DNA of 41,328 nucleotides from Desmonostoc geniculatum HA4340-LM1 (GTDB taxonomy: Bacteria > Cyanobacteriota > Cyanobacteriia > Cyanobacteriales > Nostocaceae): the NCBI GenBank assembly GCA_019359545.1, contig JAHHHB010000062.1, forward strand, positions 1 to 41,328, read 5' to 3'. Positions 7,794 through 16,046 of this stretch are shown here, in pieces; the first letter of the stretch is position 1, and each line of letters opens with the position of its first letter. Under the pieces are notes generated by a model. It had not been told where the DNA came from. It made no database searches and worked only from the letters and a program-made list of their open reading frames with translations. The position numbers and the translations under genes were made by a program.

Positions 7794-8706
7794 TCACCTG
7801 AGCAATAATTGTACGGTGACGGTGGGTATTGTTAGCGATCGCGGGAGGTTGGAAACCAGCCTCAATAATAGCTTGCTGAATGTCCAAACCAAAATATTCA
7901 TCTAAATACGGTTCGGTACTTTTGAGCAAAGTTAAAATATAAGCTGGCATTTTTTTGTACACTTCCGATTTAGGATTCATGTCCATAATTGCCAAGCAAC
8001 CACCTGGACGCAGAACGCGTCGAGCTTCAGCGAAAATCTGTCGAGTTGCTGATTGGGGTAATTCGTGGCACATCAAGAAAATTGAAACTAAATCAAAAGA
8101 GGCATCAGGTAATCCGGTAGATTCAGCTTGGGCATGAAGCCAATTGATTTTAGCTTGGCGCTGCTCGGCGCGGTAATGGGCAACAGCTAAGAAGTAGGGA
8201 GATAAGTCCAAGCCTGTAATTTTGGCATCGGGATAAATTTCTTGCATCGCAAAGGTACTCAAACCCACACCGCAGGCCAAATCTAGAATGTTTTGGGGTT
8301 GATTGGGGAGTTGCGCTTTCAGGACATCATGATAACTTTGGCGAAGTTTAGCATCTCCTTGCGCTCCAGCATCTTGCCAAATTCCGGCATGGACAGTACG
8401 AGCCGCAACTTCTAACTCGCAAGCAGCTTTCCAACTGAGGTTTCCACCTTCGTAGGCGTGGAATGGCCGCAAGTAGTATTCTGGGTAGGAAAGCTGGGGA
8501 TTTTCTACTTTCCCTAGATCGGTTTTCCAATCACGTGCTTTTAGTGTTTCGACTTCTTGCGTCCAAGGCACACCAATTCTCTCGGCACGTTTAATCATCA
8601 TCTGTCTAGCTTGATGCTTGGCTAGGTTGGCTAAAGGCTGGATTGCCAGTATGGCATTGACCAAGCGGGAAGCGAAGCCAAGATTAGTGTTTACAGCAAC
8701 AGTCAT
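7786..8706 (-). CDS. Class I SAM-dependent methyltransferase
   Basis: The C-terminal two thirds of this 306-residue protein is a Rossmann-fold methyltransferase: ILDLACGVGLSTFAMQEIYP (motif I, near 140), KITGLDLSPYFL (acidic loop binding SAM), DASFDLVSIFLMCHELP (motif IV) and EARRVLRPGGCLAIMDMNP. The N-terminal 130 residues have no clear domain but contain YPEYYLRPFHAYEGGNLSW, which recurs in plant/cyanobacterial UbiE-like methyltransferases. The substrate cannot be told. The gene overlaps the following PrsW-like gene. Confidence 0.85.
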   Translation of the reverse strand: MTVAVNTNLGFASRLVNAILAIQPLANLAKHQARQMMIKRAERIGVPWTQEVETLKARDWKTDLGKVENPQLSYPEYYLRPFHAYEGGNLSWKAACELEVAARTVHAGIWQDAGAQGDAKLRQSYHDVLKAQLPNQPQNILDLACGVGLSTFAMQEIYPDAKITGLDLSPYFLAVAHYRAEQRQAKINWLHAQAESTGLPDASFDLVSIFLMCHELPQSATRQIFAEARRVLRPGGCLAIMDMNPKSEVYKKMPAYILTLLKSTEPYLDEYFGLDIQQAIIEAGFQPPAIANNTHRHRTIIAQVSG

Positions 8707-8774
8707 AAATCAGTTTGCATTTAACAGCCTCTTTTACTTATGACATACTTGCTGGACACGAGTCTAGAAATGAA

Positions 8775-8915
8775 ATGAATTGAATTGAAAATCGGGATTG
8801 GGGAGTGGGGAGTGGGGAGTGTGGGGAGTGAGGGAGCAGGGGAGGCAGGGGGAGCAGGGGGAGAAAGAATAACTAAAGCCCAATGCCCCATGCCCCATGC
8901 CCAATGCCCCATGTC
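8775..8915. repeat. GGGGAGT and CCCATGC low-complexity repeats
   Basis: The spacer has repeated GGGGAGTG units, then GGGGGAGCAGG units, then CCCAATGCCCCATG units ending right at the stop codon of the DUF3352 gene. The same families recur near 4.6, 31.3 and 36.4 kb. Confidence 0.7.
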
Positions 8916-10586
8916 CTATTTCGCAGGTTTAAGAGCTAACAGCATCTCTAATTCACTAGTAGATTTATCGGGGCTGGTGGCGGTGATACCAAAACCACGA
9001 ATAGAACTGAGGATGGTATTAGCTTCAGCAGAGATGAAACTATTGACTACGGGCAAAGTTTTAGTTTTGTCCATATCTAGGTAGAAATAGCCGCTGTTGG
9101 GCTTTTGCAAAGAACCAGTAACGGCTTTGAAAGCTTCGCTCTTGTCGAGAGATTCACTCTTGCCATTGGCGATCGCCTCAGCAACAGGGCCACCAACAGC
9201 TACAAATACAGTGTCTCGATCTAACCAACCATGTGCCAATAAAGCTCCTTGTTGGGGGATTTGCCATTCAGTTACGTCTTTACCGCCGATATTTCTGTTG
9301 GCGATGTTGATTTGTTGGGTTTTGGCGAGGGTATCTAATTTTGTCAATGTGGCTTCAGCAGTTTTGCGATCGCTGGTGTCAAATACTAAAGCACCTCCAA
9401 AACCAACACTTGCTAATACTCCTTGATTTGATGGTATGGCACCTAAGGCGAATTCCCCGTTCATCCAGCCAAAAACATCCTTATCCAAGTCGATATTGAC
9501 GAATTTCAGTTGTCCGCGCACTTGTTCCAGAGCTTGCTTTAATTCTGGAGTATTTTTGGACTGTTCTACTACTGTTTCCCAGCCACGACTGATGCCATTT
9601 CCGCTAACCAAAGCAAAGGTATCAGTGGGAAATTGCCCGACTATATTCCCAGGAGTTGATTGATACTGATATTTGATCAGTTGGGGATCTAAATTGGCGA
9701 TCGCTTTGACTCGCACTCCTGCATCATCAACACCAACACCCGCCACTACAGATTTCACCTGCTTGAGTTGTGCCAAGGTTTGTGGGGGTAACTGGGTTGC
9801 CTGAGGACTTGCAGCAGCTAATTGCTGTACCATACCTGCATAGTCTGGTACATAAATTTGGGCAAGGCTGTTTTTAACATCCACTCCTTTGAGAATGGTG
9901 CTTGCACCTTCTTTGCTGGCAAAGGAGGACTGTCCTTTAAACGTGTCAATTGCTTTTTCTACAGCTTGTTTTTCGGGGGCTAATACTAAGTGACTATTAT
10001 TTAAAACAACGCTATAAGTAGGTTTACCATTTTCTGTAGTTTCAATAATTTTTTGACCTTGGTAGTCGGATTCCTGGAATTTAACGCCTTTTTGTGACTT
10101 CAATTTATTGGCAAAATTCAAGGCACTGATTTTGTCCTTGATTCCCACTACTACCAAAATATTTGGTTCTGGTTGTACATTTTTCGGTGCAGTAGGTGCG
10201 CCAGGGGGCAAATTTAACTGTATGGGTTTTACAGGATTTGGTGGTAGTAGAGCAATCATGACACCACCAGCCCAAGGCTTGATGTCTTTTTCATAAGAAA
10301 TGTTATTGTCACTAAACATTTCCTTATTGAAATCTTCCAGACCTTTGGCCACTAATTTTTGTGCTTCTGGAGTACCAAACTGTTGTAACTTTGCCCAAGC
10401 TTGAGGGTCAGTAGTAATATAGGTAGCCATCATCGCTGTTGAAGGTACTACTTTCGCACTGCCCAGAGCATCTGAGCTACCCCCTGATGGGCCGCTTTTT
10501 AAATACGTATAAGCCGCTATACTTCCTGCTATAACGACAGCAGCGCCAACAGCAGGAATGAGAAACTTTGATTTACTTTCAGGCAT
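8916..10586 (-). CDS. DUF3352 domain protein, membrane-anchored
   Basis: The 556-residue protein starts MPESKSKFLIPAVGAAVVIA, a short positive stretch and one membrane helix (about residues 8-28) that should anchor it with the rest outside. The large exported part fits DUF3352, a family common in cyanobacteria: VVPSTAMMATYITTDPQAWA, a first lobe with KLKSQKGVKFQESDYQGQKI, and a second lobe with GYFYLDMDKTKTLPVV. No catalytic motif is evident and the function is unknown. A 20-base gap with AGGATAAT precedes the start. It is transcribed away from the repeat-peptide gene across a long AT-rich spacer. Confidence 0.85.
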   Translation of the reverse strand: MPESKSKFLIPAVGAAVVIAGSIAAYTYLKSGPSGGSSDALGSAKVVPSTAMMATYITTDPQAWAKLQQFGTPEAQKLVAKGLEDFNKEMFSDNNISYEKDIKPWAGGVMIALLPPNPVKPIQLNLPPGAPTAPKNVQPEPNILVVVGIKDKISALNFANKLKSQKGVKFQESDYQGQKIIETTENGKPTYSVVLNNSHLVLAPEKQAVEKAIDTFKGQSSFASKEGASTILKGVDVKNSLAQIYVPDYAGMVQQLAAASPQATQLPPQTLAQLKQVKSVVAGVGVDDAGVRVKAIANLDPQLIKYQYQSTPGNIVGQFPTDTFALVSGNGISRGWETVVEQSKNTPELKQALEQVRGQLKFVNIDLDKDVFGWMNGEFALGAIPSNQGVLASVGFGGALVFDTSDRKTAEATLTKLDTLAKTQQINIANRNIGGKDVTEWQIPQQGALLAHGWLDRDTVFVAVGGPVAEAIANGKSESLDKSEAFKAVTGSLQKPNSGYFYLDMDKTKTLPVVNSFISAEANTILSSIRGFGITATSPDKSTSELEMLLALKPAK

Positions 10587-11323
10587 TATTATTATCCTCT
10601 TTTGCTGAGATTGTTACCGAGATTTATACAAGTGTCATTGTAGAGTTTTCGGATTTATTGATAATTTCCCCTAATCCATTGTTACTGGAGTTTAGACTAA
10701 CGCATGACAAATGGACTCAGCAGCAAGCTGGTTGACAAGCTGCACACCTGAAAATATAAAAACTCAAAGGTCAGCCCCTTCTGGAGCGAGACGCACTCGC
10801 GTTCGGGGAAGTCAAAAGTCAAAAGTCAAGCTGACTTTGCTGGTTCTTTATTGCATTTATAAGTAACTTTTTTTAAAGTTATCTACCTAATTATACGTAA
10901 TTTTAGTTTGTCCTTAGTACACACAGAGGACTTTCTAGAGTGTTGGCGTGCAACAACAGGCGTGAAAAAATTTTTAATGCATTTACAAATATTTACATAT
11001 TTGCTGGGTGATTAATGGTAATTAGTCCTATATTTTCCTATGAATAAATAAAAATAATTGTAGCTACTACGCATAAATTTCTCAAAGTCTTTAATAATAA
11101 GGTTTTTTTATTTTTAGTTGACGAAAATGGCACAAACAAGAAAGCTATAAGCGCAGTTTGTTAAGATAATTTATCTGTTAAGGCAGGGAGAGATAAAGCT
11201 TAACTCAAGCGTATTATTTTATTATTTATTGAGACTAGCTTAACTCTTTTAACTATCATTGCATTTTTATTAAAGTTATGAAAAAATATAAAAGACAATT
11301 TCGGTTGAAAGAAGACAAATATT
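10587..11323. other. Long AT-rich spacer between divergent genes
   Basis: This 737-base region separates the DUF3352 gene (minus) from the repeat-peptide gene (plus). Near 10790-10830 it holds a short repeat remnant with GCGAGACGCACTCGCGTTCG and AGTCAAA units. The rest is AT-rich and probably carries both promoters and a long 5' leader. A GAAAGAAG stretch near 11308 is a plausible ribosome site for the downstream gene. I see no additional convincing gene. Confidence 0.5.
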
Positions 11324-11734
11324 ATGATTTTTCGAGACCGGGAAGGAAATTTTTACAGTATTTCACAAGAAGTTCTGAGCCAACACATAATCAACGAAGA
11401 ACTTCCAGAAAATATAGAATTAGCAGGTAGCGAAGCTGATTGGACAAGTTCTCTAGAAACAGCAGCATCTTATAACTACACTGCCCCAGAATCGGCAGCA
11501 TCCTATAACTACACTGCACCAGAATCGGCAGCATCTTATAACTACACTGCGCCAGAATCGGCAGCATCCTATAACTACACTGCACCAGAATCGGCAGCAT
11601 CTTATAACTACACTGCACCAGAATCGGCAGCATCCTATAACTACACTGCACCAGAATCGGTAGCATCTTATAACTACACTGCACCAGAATCGGCAGCATC
11701 TTATAACTACACTGCGCCAGCAATAGTAGGTTAA
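11324..11734 (+). CDS. Repeat peptide with eight Tyr-Asn-Tyr units; candidate multi-core RiPP precursor
   Basis: The 136-residue protein has two parts. Residues 1-46 form a leader-like segment (MIFRDREGNFYSISQEVL, then LSQHIINEELPENIELAG) with no signal peptide and net acidic charge. Residues 47-136 hold eight copies of the 11-residue unit AASYNYTAPES; copy 7 starts Val-Ala and copy 8 ends in AIVG. No Cys, Lys or Arg occurs in the repeat part. Separate leader and repeated cores is the architecture of multi-core ribosomal peptide precursors. Downstream genes for a P450, an oxygenase, a MATE exporter and an O-methyltransferase fit Tyr-directed modification and export. I do not recognise the leader family. 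An alternative is a low-complexity structural protein. Translation is very likely: the DNA repeat varies almost only at third codon positions. Confidence 0.75.
   Translation: MIFRDREGNFYSISQEVLSQHIINEELPENIELAGSEADWTSSLETAASYNYTAPESAASYNYTAPESAASYNYTAPESAASYNYTAPESAASYNYTAPESAASYNYTAPESVASYNYTAPESAASYNYTAPAIVG
11462..11722 (+). repeat. 33-bp in-frame tandem array, eight copies
   Basis: Each 33-base unit encodes AASYNYTAPES. Differences are almost all synonymous (Ser TCT/TCC, Ala GCA/GCC/GCG); the only coding change is GCA to GTA in copy 7. The Ser codon alternates TCT, TCC across copies 1-6, which suggests growth by duplication of a 66-base pair of units. Confidence 0.9.
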
Positions 11735-11823
11735 ACCTACACGGTTATAGTATCGTAAGTAATAATAGCCTGCTATTGCAAAGTTGTGACCCACAACTAA
11801 CTCATTTTGGTTGGCCAATTAGT

Positions 11824-11868
11824 GGTTCTCGTTGACGTGTGGTTTGAATAGCCATCTCAACGAGAACC
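11824..11868. terminator. Hairpin after the repeat-peptide gene
   Basis: The perfect 12-base arms GGTTCTCGTTGA and TCAACGAGAACC are separated by 21 bases, about 90 bases past the stop codon. There is no clean T-run, so it may be an attenuator or RNA-stabilising structure and not a full terminator. Confidence 0.5.
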
Positions 11869-11884
11869 TGATAATTATTAGCTA

Positions 11885-11999
11885 ATACCGTTTCTTTGTG
11901 AAGCTGCATATATTTACCCCCCGGCTACGCCGTCCCCCCTTGCCAAGGGGGGACTACAGGGGGGTCTTGATTATGTGCATCTTCATACAGAATTGGTAT
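11885..11999. mobile_element. Miniature inverted-repeat element (~115 bp)
   Basis: Imperfect terminal repeats of about 26 bases start ATACCGTTTCTTTGTGAAGC on the left and match the inverse of the right end (ATACCAATTCTGTATGAAGA when read inward), about 20 of 26 identical. TAA flanks both ends if the element is taken as TACC to GGTA. The middle is a C/G-rich hairpin. No gene is inside. Confidence 0.5.
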
Positions 12000-12292
12000 A
12001 ATCTTATAGCTATTTCTGGTCTGTGAGGATTGAATAGGTTGTTAAACCAGGCAGAGTTAATAATTAAATCGAGGAGAAAAATTAAAAAAAGGTAACGCTG
12101 GTGTTACAAGCTAAGTGCGGGACAGCATAATTCATTAAACCTGAAGAAATTACAGTTTTTAATTAGTATTTTAGTGATAAAAATCCTAAATTCAGTAATA
12201 ATTTGCTCGCAATGAAACAAGATTTTATTTTATGTTTAATTATGGCTGCCTACTTATCAATATAATGATAATAAGACGGTTAAAATGAACAA

Positions 12293-12417
12293 TAGACCTC
12301 TTGCAAAAGTGCTTTTTGCAACAGGGGGGAAAAGGGAAAAGGTTAAAGGGGAAGGGAACAATACAGAAGTTTTTCCCCTTCCCCCTTCCCCTTTTCCCGA
12401 CTTATGCAAGAAGTCTA
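12293..12417. mobile_element. Miniature inverted-repeat element (~125 bp)
   Basis: The left end TAGACCTCTTGCAAAAGTGC and the inward-read right end TAGACTTCTTGCATAAGTCG match at 16 of 20 positions. Between them is a G/A-rich arm and its C/T-rich partner, able to form a long hairpin. It ends about 30 bases before the P450 start, so it may affect expression of that gene. Confidence 0.55.
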
Positions 12418-12448
12418 ATTTACATAACTAGTAACTGAAGTTCAATAT

Positions 12449-13792
12449 ATGTGCTTAGAGGATAGACAACACATCTTAGAGGAGGCAGACAATCTACAAA
12501 AAAAGATTACTGTGATGAAAACGACGTTTGAGTTGATTCCGCCAGGAGCGATAAAAGATAAAAAGGACTACGTAACGTTTTACTTAAATTTGAGCCGGAC
12601 TAATGAAGACGTAGTGTCTTACCTAGTAGATGGGAGAACAGCTTTCCTGATCAATCAACCAGAACACGCTGAGTATGTGCTGGTCAAAAATCAAAGTAAC
12701 TACAAAAATCCATATCATCAATATGCCGAGTTGACAGGACAATATACTCCAACAGGTGCATTTTTGCTGAATTTAGATAGAAGCTTTGGCAATCAAGTGG
12801 AAATATTTGAAGGCATAGTCAGCGAATTAGCTAAAGCGGCTACAGTAACAGTTTGGCAATGGCAGCAATGCTCAAAAGTAGCACCTGTTCAGATTGATAC
12901 TGAAACGAAAAAAATGATGTTTGCCGTCTATGTCAAAATTCTGTTTAATGTAGACGCTAAGAATTGGAGTGAAGCATTTGTAAGTGCAACTAATTTTATA
13001 GAAGAGTACTGCGCCAATCAATCACACTTGACACAGTATTTTTCAGCAACGGAACTACTGCCGATAAAACAAAGCTATCAAGAAGCTATTGAGGTGCAGA
13101 ATGCAATAGCGGGAAGGATTGCCCGGTGTGCTGGATTAGTAGCGCCTGATAGCGAGGTATCGAAGCAGTTAAAAACAACTATCGTCCGAACATTGTTGAA
13201 TAGTTACAATGGCATGGCAACAGCACTGTGTTGGATAATTTATCAATTAGTACAGTGCCAAGAAGTACTAGAGCAAGTATATAGTGAAGTCGATCGGGTT
13301 ATTGGCGATCGCCAACCCACAGTTAAAGATATTCCCAAACTATCCTATATGCGGCTGGTGGTAATGGAAGTATTGCGTTTATACCCACCCGCATGGATGT
13401 TGGGCAGGCAGGCAATTAATCCAGACAAAATAGCAGATAATTTAATTCCCCCTGGAGCAATTATTTCTATATCTCCATACACAATGCATCGAAAGGCACA
13501 GCTATGGGAACGACCAAAAGATTTTATTCCAGAACGCTTTGCACCAGAGAACTCACAAGCACGCCCAAACTTCGCTTACTTTCCGTTTGGAGGCGGAACA
13601 CGTAAGTGTCCAGCAGGGCAATTAGTCTTTAGCCAGATACAAATTATTTTAGCGGCGATGCTGCGCTTGTGCAGTTTTGAATCAGCCTCAAACGAGGTTT
13701 TGAAACCACGTGGTTTGGTATCACTGCGTCCTCACCCAGGAGTATTTATGAGGATAACTGCCAACAAACAGGGAGTGGCGAGTGGGGAATAA
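12449..13792 (+). CDS. Cytochrome P450 with atypical active-site helices
   Basis: The C-terminal half carries clear P450 marks: EVLRLYPP (ExxR, E307-R310), the PERF motif and the heme-ligand loop FGGGTRKCPAG with Cys387. Two other usual features are absent. The I-helix region, which normally reads AGxE/DTT, is NSYNGMATAL (about 250-259), lacking the acid-alcohol pair that delivers protons during hydroxylation. The C-helix WxxxR that binds a heme propionate has no counterpart near LLNLDRSFGNQVEIF. P450s that couple phenols or act on carrier-bound or ribosomal peptides often depart from these rules. The start at 12449 is the longest; ATG at MKTTFELIPPG is an alternative. The last residues (GVASGE) come from a low-complexity repeat at the gene's 3' end. 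It is the first enzyme gene after the repeat peptide; Tyr cross-linking is a reasonable but unproven role. Confidence 0.88.
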   Translation: MCLEDRQHILEEADNLQKKITVMKTTFELIPPGAIKDKKDYVTFYLNLSRTNEDVVSYLVDGRTAFLINQPEHAEYVLVKNQSNYKNPYHQYAELTGQYTPTGAFLLNLDRSFGNQVEIFEGIVSELAKAATVTVWQWQQCSKVAPVQIDTETKKMMFAVYVKILFNVDAKNWSEAFVSATNFIEEYCANQSHLTQYFSATELLPIKQSYQEAIEVQNAIAGRIARCAGLVAPDSEVSKQLKTTIVRTLLNSYNGMATALCWIIYQLVQCQEVLEQVYSEVDRVIGDRQPTVKDIPKLSYMRLVVMEVLRLYPPAWMLGRQAINPDKIADNLIPPGAIISISPYTMHRKAQLWERPKDFIPERFAPENSQARPNFAYFPFGGGTRKCPAGQLVFSQIQIILAAMLRLCSFESASNEVLKPRGLVSLRPHPGVFMRITANKQGVASGE

Positions 13793-13817
13793 GGAGTGGG
13801 GAAAGAAGGTGTTTGTT

Positions 13818-14477
13818 TTATTGATAAGCAGTGTCAGAAATCGGAGAAGAACTAGGGCGCAAGGTAACGTCTAAGTTGATTGATATACGTTCACCTGCAA
13901 CTTCTACCTGATTAACTCTATGGGGTAAGAAGCTTGGAAATAAAAGAAACATACCGGGTTTCGGGTGAATAGAATAGTGTGCAGTTTCCCAATTAGAGCG
14001 AGAAGTAACTCGTCCACTACGCGGATCGATGAGAGTTAAGTTGCCAGATGTTTTTGTCGCAGGTGCTGTAGGAACTTCTACATAGTAAATGCCAACAAGG
14101 TCAGTTTTAGTATGAATGTGTTCGTGTTGGAAACCGCCCTGTCTCAAAATAACTGCCCAACTTGTATGGTTGTATTGAAAAACTGAAGGAGTAGAGGAGC
14201 TAAAACTTACTTTTCCCCACTCTTTCAAAAAAATTTCGATTTGATCGTTGATAAAATGTTTAAGGGTTTTAATAGCAGGAAAGTCAGAATTTAAGAAATC
14301 TAAGCCGGATTGCCAGCCATTATTAACTGAGGTAAATTGTGAGTAATTTCGCCCGTTTTGCTCTTGATTGCGAACATAAGCTGCTAAGTCCCGATTGAGT
14401 GCTTCGCAGTCAGGAAACCCTGTTTCTCCTACTAAGGTAGGGAACAAAACATTTATTTTTAATCCCTGATAGCTCAT
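13818..14477 (-). CDS. Putative 2OG-Fe(II) oxygenase (TIGR02466-like)
   Basis: The 219-residue protein follows the pattern of the putative 2OG-Fe(II) oxygenase family: LFPTLVGETGFPDCEALNRD near the start, GFQHEHIHTKTDLVGIYYV with candidate metal ligands H118/H120/H122, GNLTLIDPR, then FLLFPSFLPHRVNQ with the distal His186 and GERISINLD with Arg197, which would bind 2-oxoglutarate. Such enzymes hydroxylate unactivated carbons. It is transcribed toward the P450 gene and divergently from the MATE gene, with 64 bases between the two starts, so a shared promoter region is likely. A role in tailoring the repeat peptide is inference. Confidence 0.8.
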   Translation of the reverse strand: MSYQGLKINVLFPTLVGETGFPDCEALNRDLAAYVRNQEQNGRNYSQFTSVNNGWQSGLDFLNSDFPAIKTLKHFINDQIEIFLKEWGKVSFSSSTPSVFQYNHTSWAVILRQGGFQHEHIHTKTDLVGIYYVEVPTAPATKTSGNLTLIDPRSGRVTSRSNWETAHYSIHPKPGMFLLFPSFLPHRVNQVEVAGERISINLDVTLRPSSSPISDTAYQ

Positions 14478-14541
14478 TGTTGTTATTGTAAATAGTTGCT
14501 AAGATATAATATCAGAAATTTGTTAATTTTATACCAATTTA

Positions 14542-15936
14542 ATGAAACAAATAAGCTTAACAGAATTTAAGTCAGAGCTTTTATCAGAAGTGCAAGTTAG
14601 CCTGGGGCTGGCAATTCCTTTAGCAATTGCTCAACTAGCTGAAGCTGGCATCCCTGTTGTGAATTCGGTAATGATGGGCTTACTTGGCACTCAAAATTTA
14701 GCTGCGGGTGCTTTGGGCACAATCACTTTTGTTACCTTATTAGTTGTTTGTGTTGGTACTCTCACAGCAGGAGGAGCGCTGGCTGCTGAGGCTTTTGGAG
14801 CCAAAGAAATAGATCGTGTCAGCCGTATTACTTCTGGGGGGTTGTGGTTGGCGATCGCTATCTCTTTACCTGCAATACTCATCATATGGAACTGTGGCTC
14901 TATCTTGCCGTTATTAGGTCAAGAAGAAAGTACCGTAGCATTGACAAAAAGCTATTTACACGCTCTTGTTTGGGGATTACCTGCTGCCCTCTGCTTTTTA
15001 CATTTAAAACGAATGGCTGCTGCGATTAATTTTCCCCAATTTGGCATAGTAATTATAGTTACCTCTTTACTCTTGAATGTGCCTGCCAATTACGTGCTGA
15101 TGTTTGGCTACCTGGGTTTTCCTGCCCTTGGTTTAGCTGGGATTGGTTGGGCAACTACCCTGATTTATTGGGTTAGTTTCTTAACATCAGCTATGGTGTT
15201 TTATTTCCATCCTAAAAGTAGAGATTATAAGCTTTTTCGCCATCTAAATAAATTTGAACTAGAGCTATTTATCAAAATTTTCCAGACTGGATGGCCGATG
15301 GGAATCCAATTAGGAATGCAACTTGGTTTGTTCATGGTTACGGCTTGGTTGATGGGAACATTGGGAACGGAAACTTTAGCAGGTCATGAAATTGCTATTC
15401 AGACATCAGACCTTTTTTTGACAATTCCAGTGGGAGTTTCTTCTGCGGCTACAACGAGGGTAGGGCAGATGATGGGAGAGAAAAATCCTTTGGGATCGAC
15501 CAGGGCAGTATTTGTGAATATTGCTTTTTATGTACTGTTTGCCAGCGTTGTCGCTTTGGGTTTTGAGTTGTTTTCCCAGCGGATTGCGGGCATTTATTTG
15601 GACATTAATAATCCCGATAATGCTGTGGCAATTAGTCAAGCAATTTCTTTTCTGAAATTAGCAGCAGTTTACCAACTTTCTTGCGGTATTCAAATAATCG
15701 GAGTGGGGGCTTTACTCGGATTACAGGACACTCGTGTACCCATGCTAATTAACATATTAATATTTTGGGGTATTGGGTTAGGTGGAGGATATTTAATGAC
15801 AATGATTTTGGGTTGGGGAGGGATTGGTTATTGGTATGGTTTAATTTTGGCTACGGCAATTTCGGGGATATTTTTAATAGTGCGGTTTTATCTAGTAAAT
15901 TTTGACAAGATCGCCAACAGTGAAGTTGCGTTTTAA
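14542..15936 (+). CDS. MATE-family multidrug/metabolite exporter
   Basis: The 464-residue protein has about twelve membrane segments in two similar halves and the MATE pattern: LGLAIPLAIAQLAEAGIPVV, NSVMMGLLGTQNLAAGALG in the first half and HEIAIQTSDLFLTIPVGVSS plus AATTRVGQMMGEKNP in the second. These transporters expel cationic or aromatic compounds using Na+ or H+ gradients and are often found in cyanobacterial natural-product clusters. It sits between an oxygenase and an O-methyltransferase gene, consistent with export of their product. Substrate not determinable. Confidence 0.9.
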   Translation: MKQISLTEFKSELLSEVQVSLGLAIPLAIAQLAEAGIPVVNSVMMGLLGTQNLAAGALGTITFVTLLVVCVGTLTAGGALAAEAFGAKEIDRVSRITSGGLWLAIAISLPAILIIWNCGSILPLLGQEESTVALTKSYLHALVWGLPAALCFLHLKRMAAAINFPQFGIVIIVTSLLLNVPANYVLMFGYLGFPALGLAGIGWATTLIYWVSFLTSAMVFYFHPKSRDYKLFRHLNKFELELFIKIFQTGWPMGIQLGMQLGLFMVTAWLMGTLGTETLAGHEIAIQTSDLFLTIPVGVSSAATTRVGQMMGEKNPLGSTRAVFVNIAFYVLFASVVALGFELFSQRIAGIYLDINNPDNAVAISQAISFLKLAAVYQLSCGIQIIGVGALLGLQDTRVPMLINILIFWGIGLGGGYLMTMILGWGGIGYWYGLILATAISGIFLIVRFYLVNFDKIANSEVAF

Positions 15937-16046
15937 ATGTAGTGGCTATCTTCATATCAAATGAACCTTCTAGTTGCTGAAAATTGTTGCTTTTGACATG
16001 CATGATTTAATAAGATATAAATTGCCAAAATTCTCAGCTAAATGTC

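Noticed and set aside
11462..11722. Regular 33-base repeats that could suggest a CRISPR array
   Set aside because: There are no spacers; the units abut each other and keep one reading frame.
11391..11818. Long minus-strand frames opposite the repeat-peptide gene
   Set aside because: They are the complement of the 33-base array, kept open because its length is a multiple of three. Synonymous variation supports the plus-strand frame only.
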